Shown here: positions 42,597-54,644 of the stretch, piece after piece | How positions within the stretch are numbered: position 1 is the first letter of the stretch | How the letters are laid out: the number at the start of each line of letters is the position of its first letter | Origin: Primulina eburnea | Lineage: Eukaryota; Streptophyta; Magnoliopsida; Lamiales; Gesneriaceae | Assembly: GCF_022965805.1 (NCBI RefSeq) | Contig: NW_027330869.1 | Span: 1 to 64,000 of the forward strand | Direction of reading: 5' to 3' | Length of the DNA stretch: 64,000 bases | The notes under the pieces: generated by a model | Databases searched by the model: none | What the model was told of the DNA's origin: nothing | Seen by the model: only the letters and a program-made list of their open reading frames with translations | Made by a program: the position numbers and the translations under genes

Positions 42597-45500
42597 TGTA
42601 ACGCCCCGAAAATTTGAAGGTCTATGTAAACCACATACATACAAGTTATTAAATTTCTTGTGTATTTCAATTAATTGTTTTGATTGCATAACTTAATTAT
42701 GTTTTGCATGTTGACATATTTAAAATATACTTTTCTGAATGGTTGCATTAAAATGTATTTTTTAAAGGTTATTTGAGTTGTGATCGAGAAACGGAGACCG
42801 ATGGCTGAAAAATAGAAAATGTTTTTATTAAATAATTGTTTTTTATTTAAAATATGGTTGACGTTTTTTCTAATTTTTTAAAATAAGGAGTTGTTAGGTG
42901 ATTTTATACGTCGTGACGTAATTTTTATCTGTGTTGGATTTTCAACAAAAATGCAAACGTTTTAGCAACCTGGCTAATAAATTCACAAACTTTATTAAAC
43001 AAAATATTTTAATTAAGCACTAATGGGCTTTTGGGCCTAATTAACTTTATTAATCGGCCTAAATTTTTGTTAGTGTTTTTAATTATTATTTAAACTCAAA
43101 ACTCACCCCATAACCAAACATTTCACACGCCTCCCCTACCCCAAAAGCACAATTCCTTTCCTCCAATCACACGGAACACACAAGGAAAATTAAGAGGAAA
43201 GCTATGAAATTTTTCAAGGTTTTGTAGCCAAGGTCGTTCGTCGCCGTTCTTCATAATCGTCAACGTTTAATCGTGTGCTTAAAACGCAAAGGCACGCCAT
43301 ATTCTTCCTTTAATCATCTAGCACACCATAGTTTTTATTTGATCATGTTTTGAAAGAAAACAAGGCACACAACCTATTATTTTCGCAACTATGCACATAC
43401 ATGTTCTAAACTCTTGATTTTTCATCCAATAACATGTTTATTAATTTGTTACAGGGGGTGCCATGGTTAGGATATGATCAAGGATGTCTTTACACGAGTT
43501 TATGGTCCTAGAACACACGTGAATCATGCTGAAAACAAGAAACGATCAAGCTGGAACCACCCCTCGACTGTGCGATCAAGGGCTCAGCTTTGAGTTCTTT
43601 TGAAGCATGTCTGGGCACGGCTAGGATCAAGGTTTTCTTAGGTCATGTGAGGGGTCAGTGAAGGAGTCCTAGCCATGCTAGGACTCGACATCAGGGTTGG
43701 GAAGGAGTCCTAGCAACCCGAGAGGGGCAACGCATGTGCGCGCTTGTGTGCAGCAACCACGCAGAGGGTAGGAAGCTCGGCCAGGGGGCTTTGTGCTGGG
43801 ATAGGGTGACTCATAGGGTCCTAAAAGGGTGCACAAGGGGCTGTTTTAGGGTCTGGGTCGGTTGGCTAGGTCCTAGGCGTTGATCGAAGAGTCCATGCCA
43901 CAAGGGAGTTCTCGGTCGTGAGCTTGCAGTGGGTGTGTGGCTTGTGGTTGGGGCTAGGGTCAGGTTCTTTGGGTGCTTAGGGTCCAGGGGAGGGTTGGTT
44001 CGAAGTTGGCTCAGGCTGGCTTGAGCTTGGCTCGATGGAAATCGAAGATGGCTCAAGGGTGTTGAGGTTGGTTCGAATTAAGGGTTTTAATGGTTTAAAA
44101 AAGTTGAAACATGGCTGAAGGGGGTCAAGTCGTAGTTCATAAGGGCCAAATAATTATTAAAAGTCTAAGTTTTTAATATGAGAATTTTATACTAAAGTTT
44201 GGGTTAATTCGTGATTAAAACGCATTAATATGTAATATTTAAAGATTAATTTAAAAGAACTCGATTTAGTCCAAATAAAAAAATGGGAAAATTAATGTAA
44301 GCTTAAATAATTATTTGGGATGGTCTAGAGTCGACGAAATTAAGAAAATGTCAAAAACGTTAAATTTTACATCTAGGGGTAAAACGGTAATTTTACACCC
44401 GAAAATTAGTAAATGTCATGGCAGTGTTCTGAATGTTGTTTTATATACTAATATGGGTTGGAACTTTCCAAGTTCGCAATCTTGATTTTGATGGTAACAA
44501 AACTTGTTAATTGTGTTACTAATGATCTACGTTAATTGTGCAGCATCTAGGATCATTCGCGAGTTGTTTACTTCGCAAAACTGAAGATCCAACTGATCGC
44601 ACGAAATGAATCAGTTCAACTGACTACGTCATTTGAGCAGTACAACTGATTGACCAGTTGATAAGTAATTCAACAGGAAAACCTCAGAAGCCTGGCCAGC
44701 CGAAAGAGTGTTCAACTGATGAAGAAACCCAGCTGATCAGTCCAACTGAACGAGTGTGAAATCAGTTCCACTGACGAGTCAACTGATTTCACCAGCTCAA
44801 CTGAAAGATCAGTTCAAACTGACCAGTTCGAAGCATCAGTTAGAATCTTTCAGTTATGGAGGATGATAGATTCCTTCGAGTGGATTCCAGCTGTGCGAGA
44901 AGGTACAAAGCCATTGTCTAGTAAAAGGACAATAATGGACGTTGTATCAGAGCATTAAAGACAAAACGCTTCAGATGGACAGTCAAAAAGACGAGACACA
45001 TAGTCCAAGAAGACGATTCAAATGCAACAGATACAATCAATGAGTCTCGTACGATCGGCCTCTTTCGGCTATATAAAGAGAATATCAGTGAAGACTCAAT
45101 ATACATATAGTGGTGAGACATTCTTGAGAGTGAAAAGAAAAACATAGAAGGGTACGCTCAGTTGCAAATTAGGTTATCGAAGCATTTAAGCCCAGAGGGA
45201 ATTATCCATCGTGATATCTGCTTAGTTTAGAAGCATTTTATCTCTCAGTGTGTGAGAACATTTTCTGTTCAGTTCTCACACACATTCACTCTCAAAACCA
45301 CCCAAATACAGTCTTGCACAAAGACGTTAAACTTGTGTAAGTAATCTTTCTCATATAGACGTTAAATAAGTGTTGACTGAAAGTTTTGTTTTTAGTCGTA
45401 GCTAGGAGTTCAGTTTAGGCAGTAGATAAGTCCTAGCTGAGTGGGCTTGTACACGTAGTTGTATAAATCAAAGTCTTCTACTGTATCCTATCCGTGGAGA

Positions 45501-46260
45501 TAGAAGGGGTGACGTAGGAGCAGTTGAAGTCTCCGAACATCCATAAACATATCTTGTGTATTTAACTGATAAACTATCGCTTTAAAATTGTTTTGATTAG
45601 TTAGAGTGTTCGTGTGTTCAGTTGTTACCATAACTGAAATACAAGAATTGAAAAACTAATATGTGTTCTTTCAGTTAGTCAGTTTACACAAGTTAAAATA
45701 TTTTCTAACATTTCAGTTTTATTTACGAAGGATTACTTCGAGTTTCTTCCGCTTGGTTTAAAACCAAACTCGATTTAATTCATCGGTGTTAATATTCTTA
45801 GAACACGAGCTATTGAAGCTCATTGAAGGTTGTTGTGTGCGAAATGCCTTCGACGGCGCTAACACACACGATCCATCAAAATGTTTGTTTTAAATGTTGA
45901 AGGATTTTATGATTTAATATTTTAAAATGTTTATTTTAAATGTTTATGATTTTTTATATGTTAAAATGTTTATTTTAAATATTTATATTCTAAAATGTTT
46001 ATGGAATTTTAATGATGAAACGATCACGTTAAAAGATATGTTGCATACTTGGTTTTAAAGAAAAATGTTATATGCATGTTTAATTTTTATTAAGTGATGA
46101 AAATATGAAACGTTGAAGGAAGTGAAGTAATTGTGACTACTACGATGATTTGGTGATATGATTGGAGATGTCGTGAGAGAAAAAACCTCAGAAGAAGCCC
46201 ATTTATGGGAGAAGGCATCAGAAGGAGCCCATTCGTTGGAGAAGGCATTATCTTAAAATA
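42597..46260 (+). mobile_element. Ty3/gypsy LTR, plus orientation, 3'-truncated, interrupted by a SIRE-type LTR
   Basis: Starts TGTAACGCCCCGAAAATTTG, the same start as the reverse complement of the 10341-12982 LTR. Family blocks follow on both sides of the insertion at 44454-45880, including GATGTCGTGAGAGAAAAAACC with CAGAAGGAGCCC near 46160-46230, which match the inverse of 40980-41050. Similarity is lost after about 46260, so the end is missing. Confidence 0.7.
44454..45880 (+). mobile_element. SIRE-type copia solo LTR nested in the gypsy LTR
   Basis: Begins GGTTGGAACTTTCC, then CGCAATCTTGATTTT, and shares the CTTGCACAAAGAC, CTAGGAGTT, GATAAGTCCTAG, GTATAAATCAAAGTCTTCTA, AGAAGGGGTGACGTAGGAGCA and CCGAACATCCATAAACA blocks with 18979-20572. 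Like that LTR it is rich in CAACTGA/CAGTTGA words (44570-44850). No clean target duplication was found, so the ends are approximate. Confidence 0.65.
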
Positions 46261-46770
46261 TTAAGATTGACAAAAATTTAAAGGTACAAAACTAAAATAA
46301 AATATCAATAACATATAAAACTAAAATTACAAGACAAACGTATAGTTTTCTTAAAATAAATTTTTGATCTTTTATATTGATTTGACTTAGATGAGCATTA
46401 TCTTTATTATTATTATTATTATTATGGTAACTCGAATGTTTATCAGATAAAACATAAAGAGACAGAGGTCACTCTAATTTTTATTTTTTTCAAAAAAAAA
46501 GTGGATTAATCTCTCTTGTCGATCGTTCAAATCAATCGTTAATGGATATAATTTCGCGCGTGAGGCTTGATCCTATGTAATAGGCCACACGTGGGATTTG
46601 TAATGGAAAAAAAAAAGAACAGTAAAAATTACGTAACATCATATTCGGAACTACCGTTCTTAAAAATAATGATTTTTTTTGTAATTTTAGGATTATTTTC
46701 ATTTGAATATAATATAAAAAATTAACATTATTCGTGAGATGTGAATACGAAACAAAATATTATCTCAAAA
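46261..46770. other. No gene seen
   Basis: AT-rich spacer with an (ATT)n microsatellite at about 46405-46424. No coding signal. Confidence 0.5.
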
Positions 46771-46775
46771 CGAGA

Positions 46776-47957
46776 TGTTAGAATTAAAATTATTGTGGAG
46801 ATGCTAAGGAAAAACCAGTAGATGTTGGATTAGTACAAAACCAGTAAAACCAGTAGATGTTGTAAAATAGAATTACTTGTATCGCGCAAAATTGTTAGAA
46901 TGAAGATGCTAAGGAAAAACCAGTAGATGATGGATTAGTACAAAACCAGTAGATATTGTAAAACCAGAAGTACTGGTATCGCGCTAAAAACTTTCTCGAA
47001 TAATTTCTTAGCTAAAACCAGAACTAGAAGGATACAAAAATTCGAAATATACACTTACAGAATCTTGCGTATCTCAAAGTCTCTAAATATTACCGTTGAT
47101 CTAGTAACGTTATATCAGCATTTATTGCTTCATTAAATGCTATTAAATGCTATACAAGAACATTTAAGACGGTATACCATTTTTGGTATGAACTGCGACT
47201 GAATACTTTTAATGTATTCTGCAGGGTTCATTTTAAGCAATAAAGCTGAAACACCAAAAAGAAAAGAGTCGTTCAGTTTTTGAACGTTGAATAGAGCCTA
47301 TATATGGAGATGAACAATTTTGTGGAGAGCAACGCCATATTGAACAAAAATTCTGAATTGAAAAACATCATTCGAGCATTGTTAGAACTTTCAGTTATCT
47401 AAAGAGCTCAACACTAAAAAAGACAGCACACGCTTCATTGCATACTGTTGATCATTGAGATCATATTGTGCTAGCTACTTCAGTTATATCTTCTTAAGCT
47501 ATTTATTTCATCAAATCATTGATAGAAGAATTTGTAACTGGAAAAGAGTCTTTTCCAGAATTTACGATCATTCAAAAAGTTGAGTTGTAAAGCTAAGAGT
47601 TTCAATAGGGGAAGGGCAAGTCCTATTAAAATGGGTGTGTACAATTGTTGTGCTGTATTCACCAAAGTCTTTTAGTGATACCTTCTGGAAACAGAAAAAG
47701 GGGAGACGTAGAAGATTCATCTTCGAACTTCTAGAAACAATCCTTGTGCTATCTACTGCTTTTCGGCTTTATCATTTTTCACCCACTAACTAACATATCG
47801 TTTTCCGCACATTATCTTGTGATTTGCTGGTCTTTATACTTGAACAAGAATCGTTAAAATCTCTAACAGGATTTTAGCACATCATTCGAAAGAATTTAAT
47901 AAGTTGGCCATTGAGTTTATTCAACCCCTCCTTCTAAACTCAACCCGATCCTCAACA
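46776..47957 (+). repeat. SIRE 5' LTR and primer binding site
   Basis: Starts TGTTAGAATTAAAATT and ends CCGATCCTCAACA, followed by AGTGGTATCAGAGCAG, the initiator-Met primer site. The first ~210 bp are an imperfect tandem duplication: a second GTTAGAAT...ATGCTAAGGAAAAACCAGTAGATG begins at about 46892. Block order in the second half (AAGAGTTTCAATAG, GGGCAAGTCCTATT, GTGTACAATTGT, GGGGAGACGTAGAAGATTC) parallels the older SIRE-type LTRs in this window. Confidence 0.95.
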
Positions 47958-47958
47958 A

Positions 47959-49991
47959 GTGGTATCAGAGCAGAGTTATTCTTGTTCTGAAAAATATTTA
48001 ACAGACATAGCTCATTTCAGCAAAGTTTCAATGTTCTCAAAAGAAGATTTCGATGATTGGAAAATCAGAATGCACGCTCATCTTGCAGCTCAAGATGATG
48101 ACATGTGGTATGTCATCACTGATGGTCCATTAAAGATCCTAAAGCCAAATCCAGCTATTGTTATCATCGAAGGTGCACCTCAGATGCTTGAAAAACCAAG
48201 ATATGAATGGAGAAGTGAGAACAAAAAGAAAGCCAATCTTGACAACGTTGCGAAGGACAATTTATACAAGACACTCGATAAAAATACCTTCAGCAAAATC
48301 AAGATGTGCCATACTGTCAAGGAAATCTGGGAAAAATTAATTCAGATCTGTGAAGGAAATTAAGAAACAAAGGAAAACAAACTGTCTGTAGCCATGCAGA
48401 AGTTTGAGAATATGAAAATGAGGGCTGGAGAAACTATGAATGAATTTGATGAACGATTCAGCAGCCTCGTCAATGAACTCTCAGCTCTTGGGAAAGAATT
48501 TGGCAATAGAGAAATTTCATTAAAGGTAATGAGAGGCCTACCCAGAGAATGGGACGTCAAAACAATGGCAATGAGAGCTTCCAAGGATCTCAACAATTTA
48601 GAACTATACGACTTGTTCTCGGATTTAAAGGCATATGAGTTTGAACTTGAAGTTCGAAGTGGAGAAGAGCCCTTAGCAAATCCACCAACCAAAGCTCTCG
48701 CAGCTACTGCTAACTCTACTGCTACAGTTGCTCCAAGCTCATCTTCTGCTACTGTTTTAGAGAACACTTCTGAGAGAAGTGCTGAACAGATAAGCAATGA
48801 CGCAATGTTATTATTTGTTAAAAAGTTTTCCAGATTCATGAGAAAGAATCATAGAACATTTCAAACTCCCAACCGCAATATCAAAAAAGAATCATCACCT
48901 AGTGATATGGCATGCTTTAACTGTGGAAAAGTTGGACACTTCATTGCTGATTGTCCAAAACCAAAGAAGGATGACCAGAGAAAGAAGGTGTCAAACGCAA
49001 TGATAAAAAGACTAGAAGATACAGGAAGGCAATGATTGCAGAAGAAAGTAAGTCCAAATGGGCAGACTCAAGTTCTGAATCTTCTGGTTCTGAAAGCCAT
49101 TCGAGTGAAAGTGATGAAGATGAGATCAAATGTCTAATGGCAAATACTGATTCAACCTCGATATATGGAGAGGTATTTGACTTTGATTCAGATGAATTTA
49201 CACGCACTGAGTTAGTCAAAGCATTACACGACATGGTAAAAGAGTATTCTAGACTTTCTCAATCATTCGAGGAAGTTAAGATCGAAAATCAGGACTTAAA
49301 GGATCAGAACAGTAAGTTAACTTGCTTGCAAGTAGACAGCTGTAATGATTTACAAGTAGAGATGAGTAAATTAAAAACGGAGAATGAAAGAGCAAAAGCA
49401 GATTACCAGAAGATGCTTTCTGAAAACCAGAAGTTATCACTACTGGTAAATGCTTGGAACAAGTCTTCTATTTCACTGGAAAAGATGCAAGAGTTACAAA
49501 AACAATCTGGAGACAGGAGCGGTCTCGGATTTTTTAATAATGAAGGCACTTCTGAAACAAATACTAAGACAAAACTGGATATGTGCAAAGGGAAGTATAT
49601 TCACTTTGTGAAATCCAGTGTGGTACAAAAACCAGAAGTACCTACTGTTTCAGTAGAAAGGAATGTAAATCAGATGAACAAAAGGATGCATTATGGTATG
49701 GGTTATGTTGAACCTAAGGAAAAAGTTGACCATAGTTCTAGAATCAGAAGAGGATTCAACTCAGGAAGACAACCTCCTATGAAGGTTAAAAACTACCAGT
49801 ACTACAATTCTAGACCTGTTCAGAAGAGATACAAGATGGACAACAGAAATATAAGGGAAGAACAACATACTAGGATGCACAATGTTAGAAACATCAGACC
49901 ATTTGTTGCACACAGCTCCATGGATATCCGAAGTACAAAAATTGTACAAATGTGGGTTCCAAAGGAACTAATAAGGCTTGGACCCAAATAG
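47959..49991 (+). pseudogene. SIRE gag
   Basis: 47959-49035 is one frame with a single stop at 48361-48363 (ICEGN*ETKENK). It holds the UBN2 gag domain (FDDWKIRMHAHLAAQDDDMWYVI; MNEFDERFSSLVNELSALGK) and the knuckle CFNCGKVGHFIADCPKPKK at about 48915-48965. A frameshift near 48985 moves the rest to 49032-49991, an acidic Ser/Glu-rich and coiled-coil region (SSESSGSESHSSESDEDE; KIENQDLKDQNSKL) typical of the long SIRE gag C-terminus. Confidence 0.88.
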
Positions 49992-52900
49992 ATTGGGTAC
50001 CAAAATAATAAATTTGTATTTGCAGGAACAAGTGAAGAAAACCAAGGTCAGTAGCTCAACATGGTATTTGGATAGTGGATGTTCAAGACATATGACTGGA
50101 CAGAAAAGTCTACTATCAGAAGTAGTAAGTTGTGCTGGACCAGAGATAACCTTTGGGGATAACTCAAAAGGTAAAACCGTGGGTAAGAGTAAGATTATCC
50201 ATGGTAACATCACTATTAAGGATGTGCTCTTAGTTGAAAATCTTTGTTATAACTTGATCAGTATTAGTCAATTATGTGATAATGGATTTTCAGTAGCATT
50301 CCAGAAGCACACTTGCACAGTTAAAAATGCTGATGATTCTACTGTTATAACCGGAGTAAGAAAAGGCAACACCTATAAAATCTCATGGAACATAGATCAT
50401 ATCATTGCTCCTACATGTTTAGTTGCATCTCTAAGTAATAAACACTGGTTGTGGCACAAAAGATTGAATCATCTAAATTTTAAGTCTACCAACAGTCTCA
50501 AAAAGCAGAACTTAGCCGATGGATTGCCAGACATAAAATTTATTAAGAATCATGTATGTTCTGCATGTCAACTTGGTAAGCAAGTAAGATCTAGATTCAA
50601 AAATAAAGGCAGCAAATCATCCTCAAGATGTTTAGAATTATTACATATGGACTTATTTGGTCCAATTCCTATCATAAGCTTAGGGGGAATGAGATACACC
50701 CTTGTTGTTGTTGATGATTTCTCTAGATTTACTTGGGTAATTTTTCTTGCTGGAAAAGATCAAACCAGTAGCCTCCTGATCAAACTTCTGAATAAGATTC
50801 AAAATGAAAAATCAATTTCTGTCATTAGAATCAGAAGTGATCGAGGTACTGAATTTACTAATAAGACTCTTGAGATATATCTAGATGAACAGGGCATTCA
50901 TCATGAATATTCAGCTGCCAGGACGCCTCAACAAAATGGAGTAGCTGAGAGGAGAAATAGAACACTTAAAGAAGCTGCTAGAACAATGCTAGCAGATGCA
51001 GATATCTCTCAGCGCTTCTGGGCAGAAGCTATTAATACATCTTGCTACACACAAAACAGAACGATGATCAACAAGAGAAACAATAAGACTCCTTATGAAA
51101 TATGGAAAGGAAGTAAACCGAACGTATCTTACTTTCATGTTTTCGGTTGTAGATGCTTTGTGCACAATAATGGAAAAAATCATTTAGCTGCTTTTGATTC
51201 AAAATCTGACACTGGTTTATTTCTTGGATATTCAGCAGTTAGTAAGGCTTGTAGAATTTTCAATAATAAAACTCTTAATGTTGAAGAATCTATTCATGTT
51301 TTCTTTGATGAAGACAGCAGTGTTCCCGAGATTACTAACATATTTAATTTAAGTAAAAGATTAGACAGGGTTCATCTGTAATTAGACAGTGAAGATGATG
51401 CAGAAGCAAGTGTCAAGGATATTCAAAATCCAGAGCCAGACATTCACATTCCAGAACCAGCAGCTGATACTCCAGAACCAGCAGCTGATACTCCAGAACC
51501 AGCAGCTGATATTCCAGAACCAGCAGTCGATACTCCAAAACAATCTACAGCCTTATATGAAGACAATCTAAATCCTTTTATTTGGAGAAAATCTCATCCT
51601 CCATCTTTGGTAATTGGAAATCCAGCAGCTCCACTAAGGACTAGAAGACAGATGATAAATGAATACATGCATGCTGCTTTTATTTCTCAAGATGAACCAA
51701 AGAAGATTGAAGAAGCTCTTCTGGATCCCAGTTGGATAGAAGCTATGCAAGAAGAGCTGAATCAATTTGAGAGAAATAAAGTTTGGTTTCTAGTACCTAG
51801 ACCTTCTCACCAAGCTGTCATTGGAACTCGGTGGGTATTCAGAAACAAACTAAATGAGGAAGGAACAATTGTATGAAACAAAGCAAAACTGGTGGCACAA
51901 GGATTTAGACAAGAAGAAGGAATAGACTATGATGAAACCTTTGCACCAGTAGCTAGGCTCGAAGCTATCAGAATATTCTTAGCCTTTGCTGCTTTCAAAA
52001 ACTTCAAAGTATATCAAATGGATGTAAAGAGTGTGTTTCTTAATGGTCTACTACAAGAGGAAGTCTATGTTGAACAGCCTCCAGGTTTTTCTAATCATTT
52101 GTTGCCAAATCATGTTTTTAAATTATATAAAGCATTGTATGGTCTGAAACAAGCACCTAGGGCTTGGTACGACACACTTTCACAATTTCTCATTAATCAT
52201 GGTTTCATCGTTGGTACTGTAGATAAAACTTTGTTTACCTTAGCCAAAAACAAACACATATTATTAGTTCAGATTTATGTTGATGATATCATATTTGGGT
52301 CAACTAACCCCAAATTATGTGCAAAGTTTGCTAAGTTAATGCAGGACCAGTTCGAGATGATCATGATGGGAGAATTAACATTTTTCTTAGGACTTCAAAT
52401 CAAGCAACTTGATACTGGAATCTTCATAAGCCAAACTAAGTATACAAAGGAACTACTGAAAAAGTTTGGGATGGAAACATGCTCTGCTGCTTCCACTCCT
52501 ATGAGCTCATCTACTAAACTTGATAAAGATGAAGGGGGAATTTCAGTAGAGGTAACTCAGTATCGTGGTTTGATTGGTTCATTGTTATACCTTACTGCCA
52601 GTAGACCAGATATCATGTTTGTTGTTTGCATTTGTGCTAGATTTCAATCAAACCCTAATCAATCACATTACATTGCTGGTAAAAGAATTTTAAAATTTCT
52701 TAAGGGTACTCAAAATGTAGGCCTCTGGTATCCCAAGAAGTCGTCGTTTAATCTTATTGGATACTCAGATGCTGATTATGCAAGATGTAAACTGGATAGG
52801 AAAAGCACAAGTGGTTTTTGTCAATTTCTTGGTGATAGGTTGATCTCCTAGTTTAGCAAAAAGCAGACTTCCATAGCCACGTCTACTGCAGAAGCTGAAT

Positions 52901-53220
52901 ATCTTGCTGCTGGAAGCTGTTGCTCTCAAATACTTTGGATACAGCAACAACTCAAAGACTATGGAGTTCAAGCCTCTGAATCACCTATATTTTGTGACAA
53001 TACCAGTGCAATTGCTATATCACATAATCCAGTACTCCATTCCAAAATTAAACACATTGATATCAGACATCATTTTATCAGAGATCATGTGCAAAAGAAG
53101 AATATTCGTCTGGAATACATTCCTACTGATCAGCAAGCAGCAGACATTTTTACAAAACCTCTGCCTGAGAATAAGTTTTCTTACTTTCGAAATACACTTG
53201 GATTGATAGATTTAACTTGA
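49978..53220 (+). pseudogene. SIRE pol: protease, integrase, RT, RNase H
   Basis: One frame of 1081 codons with three internal stops (51379 TAA, 51874 TGA, 52849 TAG). Protease: TWYLDSGCSRHMTG. Integrase: HKRLNHLNF ... CSACQLGK, then HMDLFGPI, RSDRGTEF and NGVAERRNRTL for the D-D-E triad. A 24-bp coding repeat (PEPAADT/I, four copies, 51441-51540) lies in the integrase-RT linker. [27 protein letters not shown] and the catalytic [10 protein letters not shown]. RNase [33 protein letters not shown] and KHIDIRHHFIRDHV. The ending DLT is at 53218. All three stops can arise by single transitions. Confidence 0.92.
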
Positions 53221-53335
53221 TTATTTATCATCATCTGATATTCTGGCTTAAATTTTCCTCTGTGATTATTTAGTTTTTAATTTTGCAGAAGGTAAAGGCT
53301 GAACGTTAGAGACAATCAGTAGACATAATATTTCA

Positions 53336-53746
53336 TTAAAGATAATAGAAGCAGGGGCGTACATTTCTCACTTCTGTTTTAACGTAAACTCTCCAGGATG
53401 CCAACCAAGTAGTCAGATCTCCAGTAGAGGTACGTAGAAACTCATCTGAAAAAGCAATCTTTTTCAGAGTCTTTAGCTCTTTTAAGAGCATGAGAAGGTA
53501 GACGCCATCATCAGAGATAACTTCTGCACTATCAGCACTATGGAGACGTCGATAATATTTCGTCATCATTATCCACTCCTTGGTGGAAGATGTTCGCCCA
53601 CTCTCGAAGGAGGACTTAAGCTCCTGGATTTTAGTCCAAGTAGCAAGTGTCTTCTTCAGCACCTTGTCTTCTATTGCCTTCTTTCTTGCAGCGGTCACCT
53701 TCCTCATGAACTCATCAGCCAAATCAGGACTATTATCTCTTGCCAT
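53336..53746 (-). CDS. Antisense ORF A of the SIRE element
   Basis: 136 residues from a true ATG, open to 53336, on the strand opposite to pol and just downstream of it. Highly charged and helical: MARDNSPDLADEFMRKVTAA, then KKAIEDKVLKKTL, with a Leu-rich segment VYLLMLLKELKTLKKI near residue 85. TATAAATA (53785-53792, minus strand) lies 38 bp upstream of the ATG. It resembles the start of antisense ORF B (shared pattern: acidic N-term, F-M-R-[KR], A-A, K-K, E-[DK]-[KV]-V-L). No domain recognised. Function unknown; a regulatory or small structural protein is possible. Confidence 0.6.
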   Translation of the reverse strand: MARDNSPDLADEFMRKVTAARKKAIEDKVLKKTLATWTKIQELKSSFESGRTSSTKEWIMMTKYYRRLHSADSAEVISDDGVYLLMLLKELKTLKKIAFSDEFLRTSTGDLTTWLASWRVYVKTEVRNVRPCFYYL

Positions 53747-53784
53747 CTCTCTTAAGAATGATTATCTGGTTTACCACATGTTCA

Positions 53785-53792
53785 TATTTATA
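53785..53792 (-). promoter_or_regulatory. TATA box for antisense ORF A
   Basis: TATAAATA on the minus strand (context ATCTATAAATATG), 38 bp before the ATG. This leaves a very short leader if transcription starts ~30 bp downstream. Confidence 0.5.
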
Positions 53793-54129
53793 GATGAAAA
53801 CCAGGGACCAAAGCTCGAGAAAGTCTTGACTACAGTAGATATATGAAACATCCCATATCAAGCTATCATCGGTTTAGTTACCAAATATTGCACTAATTTA
53901 GGTAGAACTTTATTCTGATCTTCTGTGATTCTGTGTCAGATGCAAAATGTATTTTGTCTCATTAACAAAACATGGCTTTCTTTAGTTTCCAGTAGAAGCT
54001 ATCTTAAGACGACTTACTTCCTTCTGAATTTAATCATTTATTCATTTTATTCTTCTAACATTGAGTTGTTTGCAGAAAGGAATAAAGGAATATCAAGTAC
54101 TTCAACTGATATTTTATTAAAAAATTTTC

Positions 54130-54595
54130 CAGTACATTAAACAAAGAAAAAGTTACAGAAATCTCAAACGTCTTCTGAAATTCTAGACTAATCAAGCTTA
54201 TGTCATTAGTGATATCAGCAGCTTGTAGTATCTTTGCAAAGTACTTCAGCAGAATAAGGAGAGTCTTTTTCGAAAAGAGTCTAGCAAGCTTGGGTCTTGT
54301 TAGCACTAATGTATAATCAGATACTTTACAGGGCATCATAGATGATATCAGCTTTATCGATCCACCAGCACTCTCTTATTGCATTATCATGCTTCTGGAT
54401 GGGATCGATGCTACATATCAATATCAATGAAAGCAAACAATCTTTTTGATTGTTGATATTACAACTCCAGGAGTATGATCCATGGATCATTATGTGCAGA
54501 ACGACTTTTTCCAACATCTTCTTAGATATCGCAGCAAGCTGTCTTCTGAACATTCTTGCTTCTGCTTCTGGATCAGTTGTTACCTCTTCTTTCAT
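54130..54595 (-). pseudogene. Antisense ORF B of the SIRE element (broken)
   Basis: Starts with an ATG at 54595 (MKEEVTTDPEAEARMFRRQL), open for 89 codons, then apparently shifts frame near 54340 and continues as ARLFSKKTLLILLKYFAKIL (frame of 54339-54055). TATAAATA (54637-54644, minus strand) is 41 bp upstream of the ATG, almost the same spacing as for ORF A. The N-terminal and Leu-rich parts are similar to ORF A, so the two look like old tandem duplicates. Confidence 0.5.
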
Positions 54596-54636
54596 TTGAT
54601 TTTTATGTTTACTTAACCTTGTTTAACCCTTGCAGG

Positions 54637-54644
54637 TATTTATA
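54637..54644 (-). promoter_or_regulatory. TATA box for antisense ORF B
   Basis: TATAAATA on the minus strand (context CACTATAAATACC, a plant-consensus TATA region), 41 bp before the ATG. The 525 bp between this box and the plus-strand extra ORF may serve as a divergent promoter; it includes a (CT)n tract at 54983-55000 and TATATTTT at about 55040 on the plus strand. Confidence 0.5.

Noticed and set aside
43811..44056. 81-aa Pro/Thr-rich minus-strand ORF
   Set aside because: Lies in the GC-richer part of a gypsy LTR; low-complexity and not conserved in the related LTRs.
47701..47870. Protein-like reading GRRRRFI...LCYLLLL in the SIRE LTRs (also 58898-59149)
   Set aside because: It lies within the LTR near the R/U5 region, and the two copies simply mirror LTR identity.
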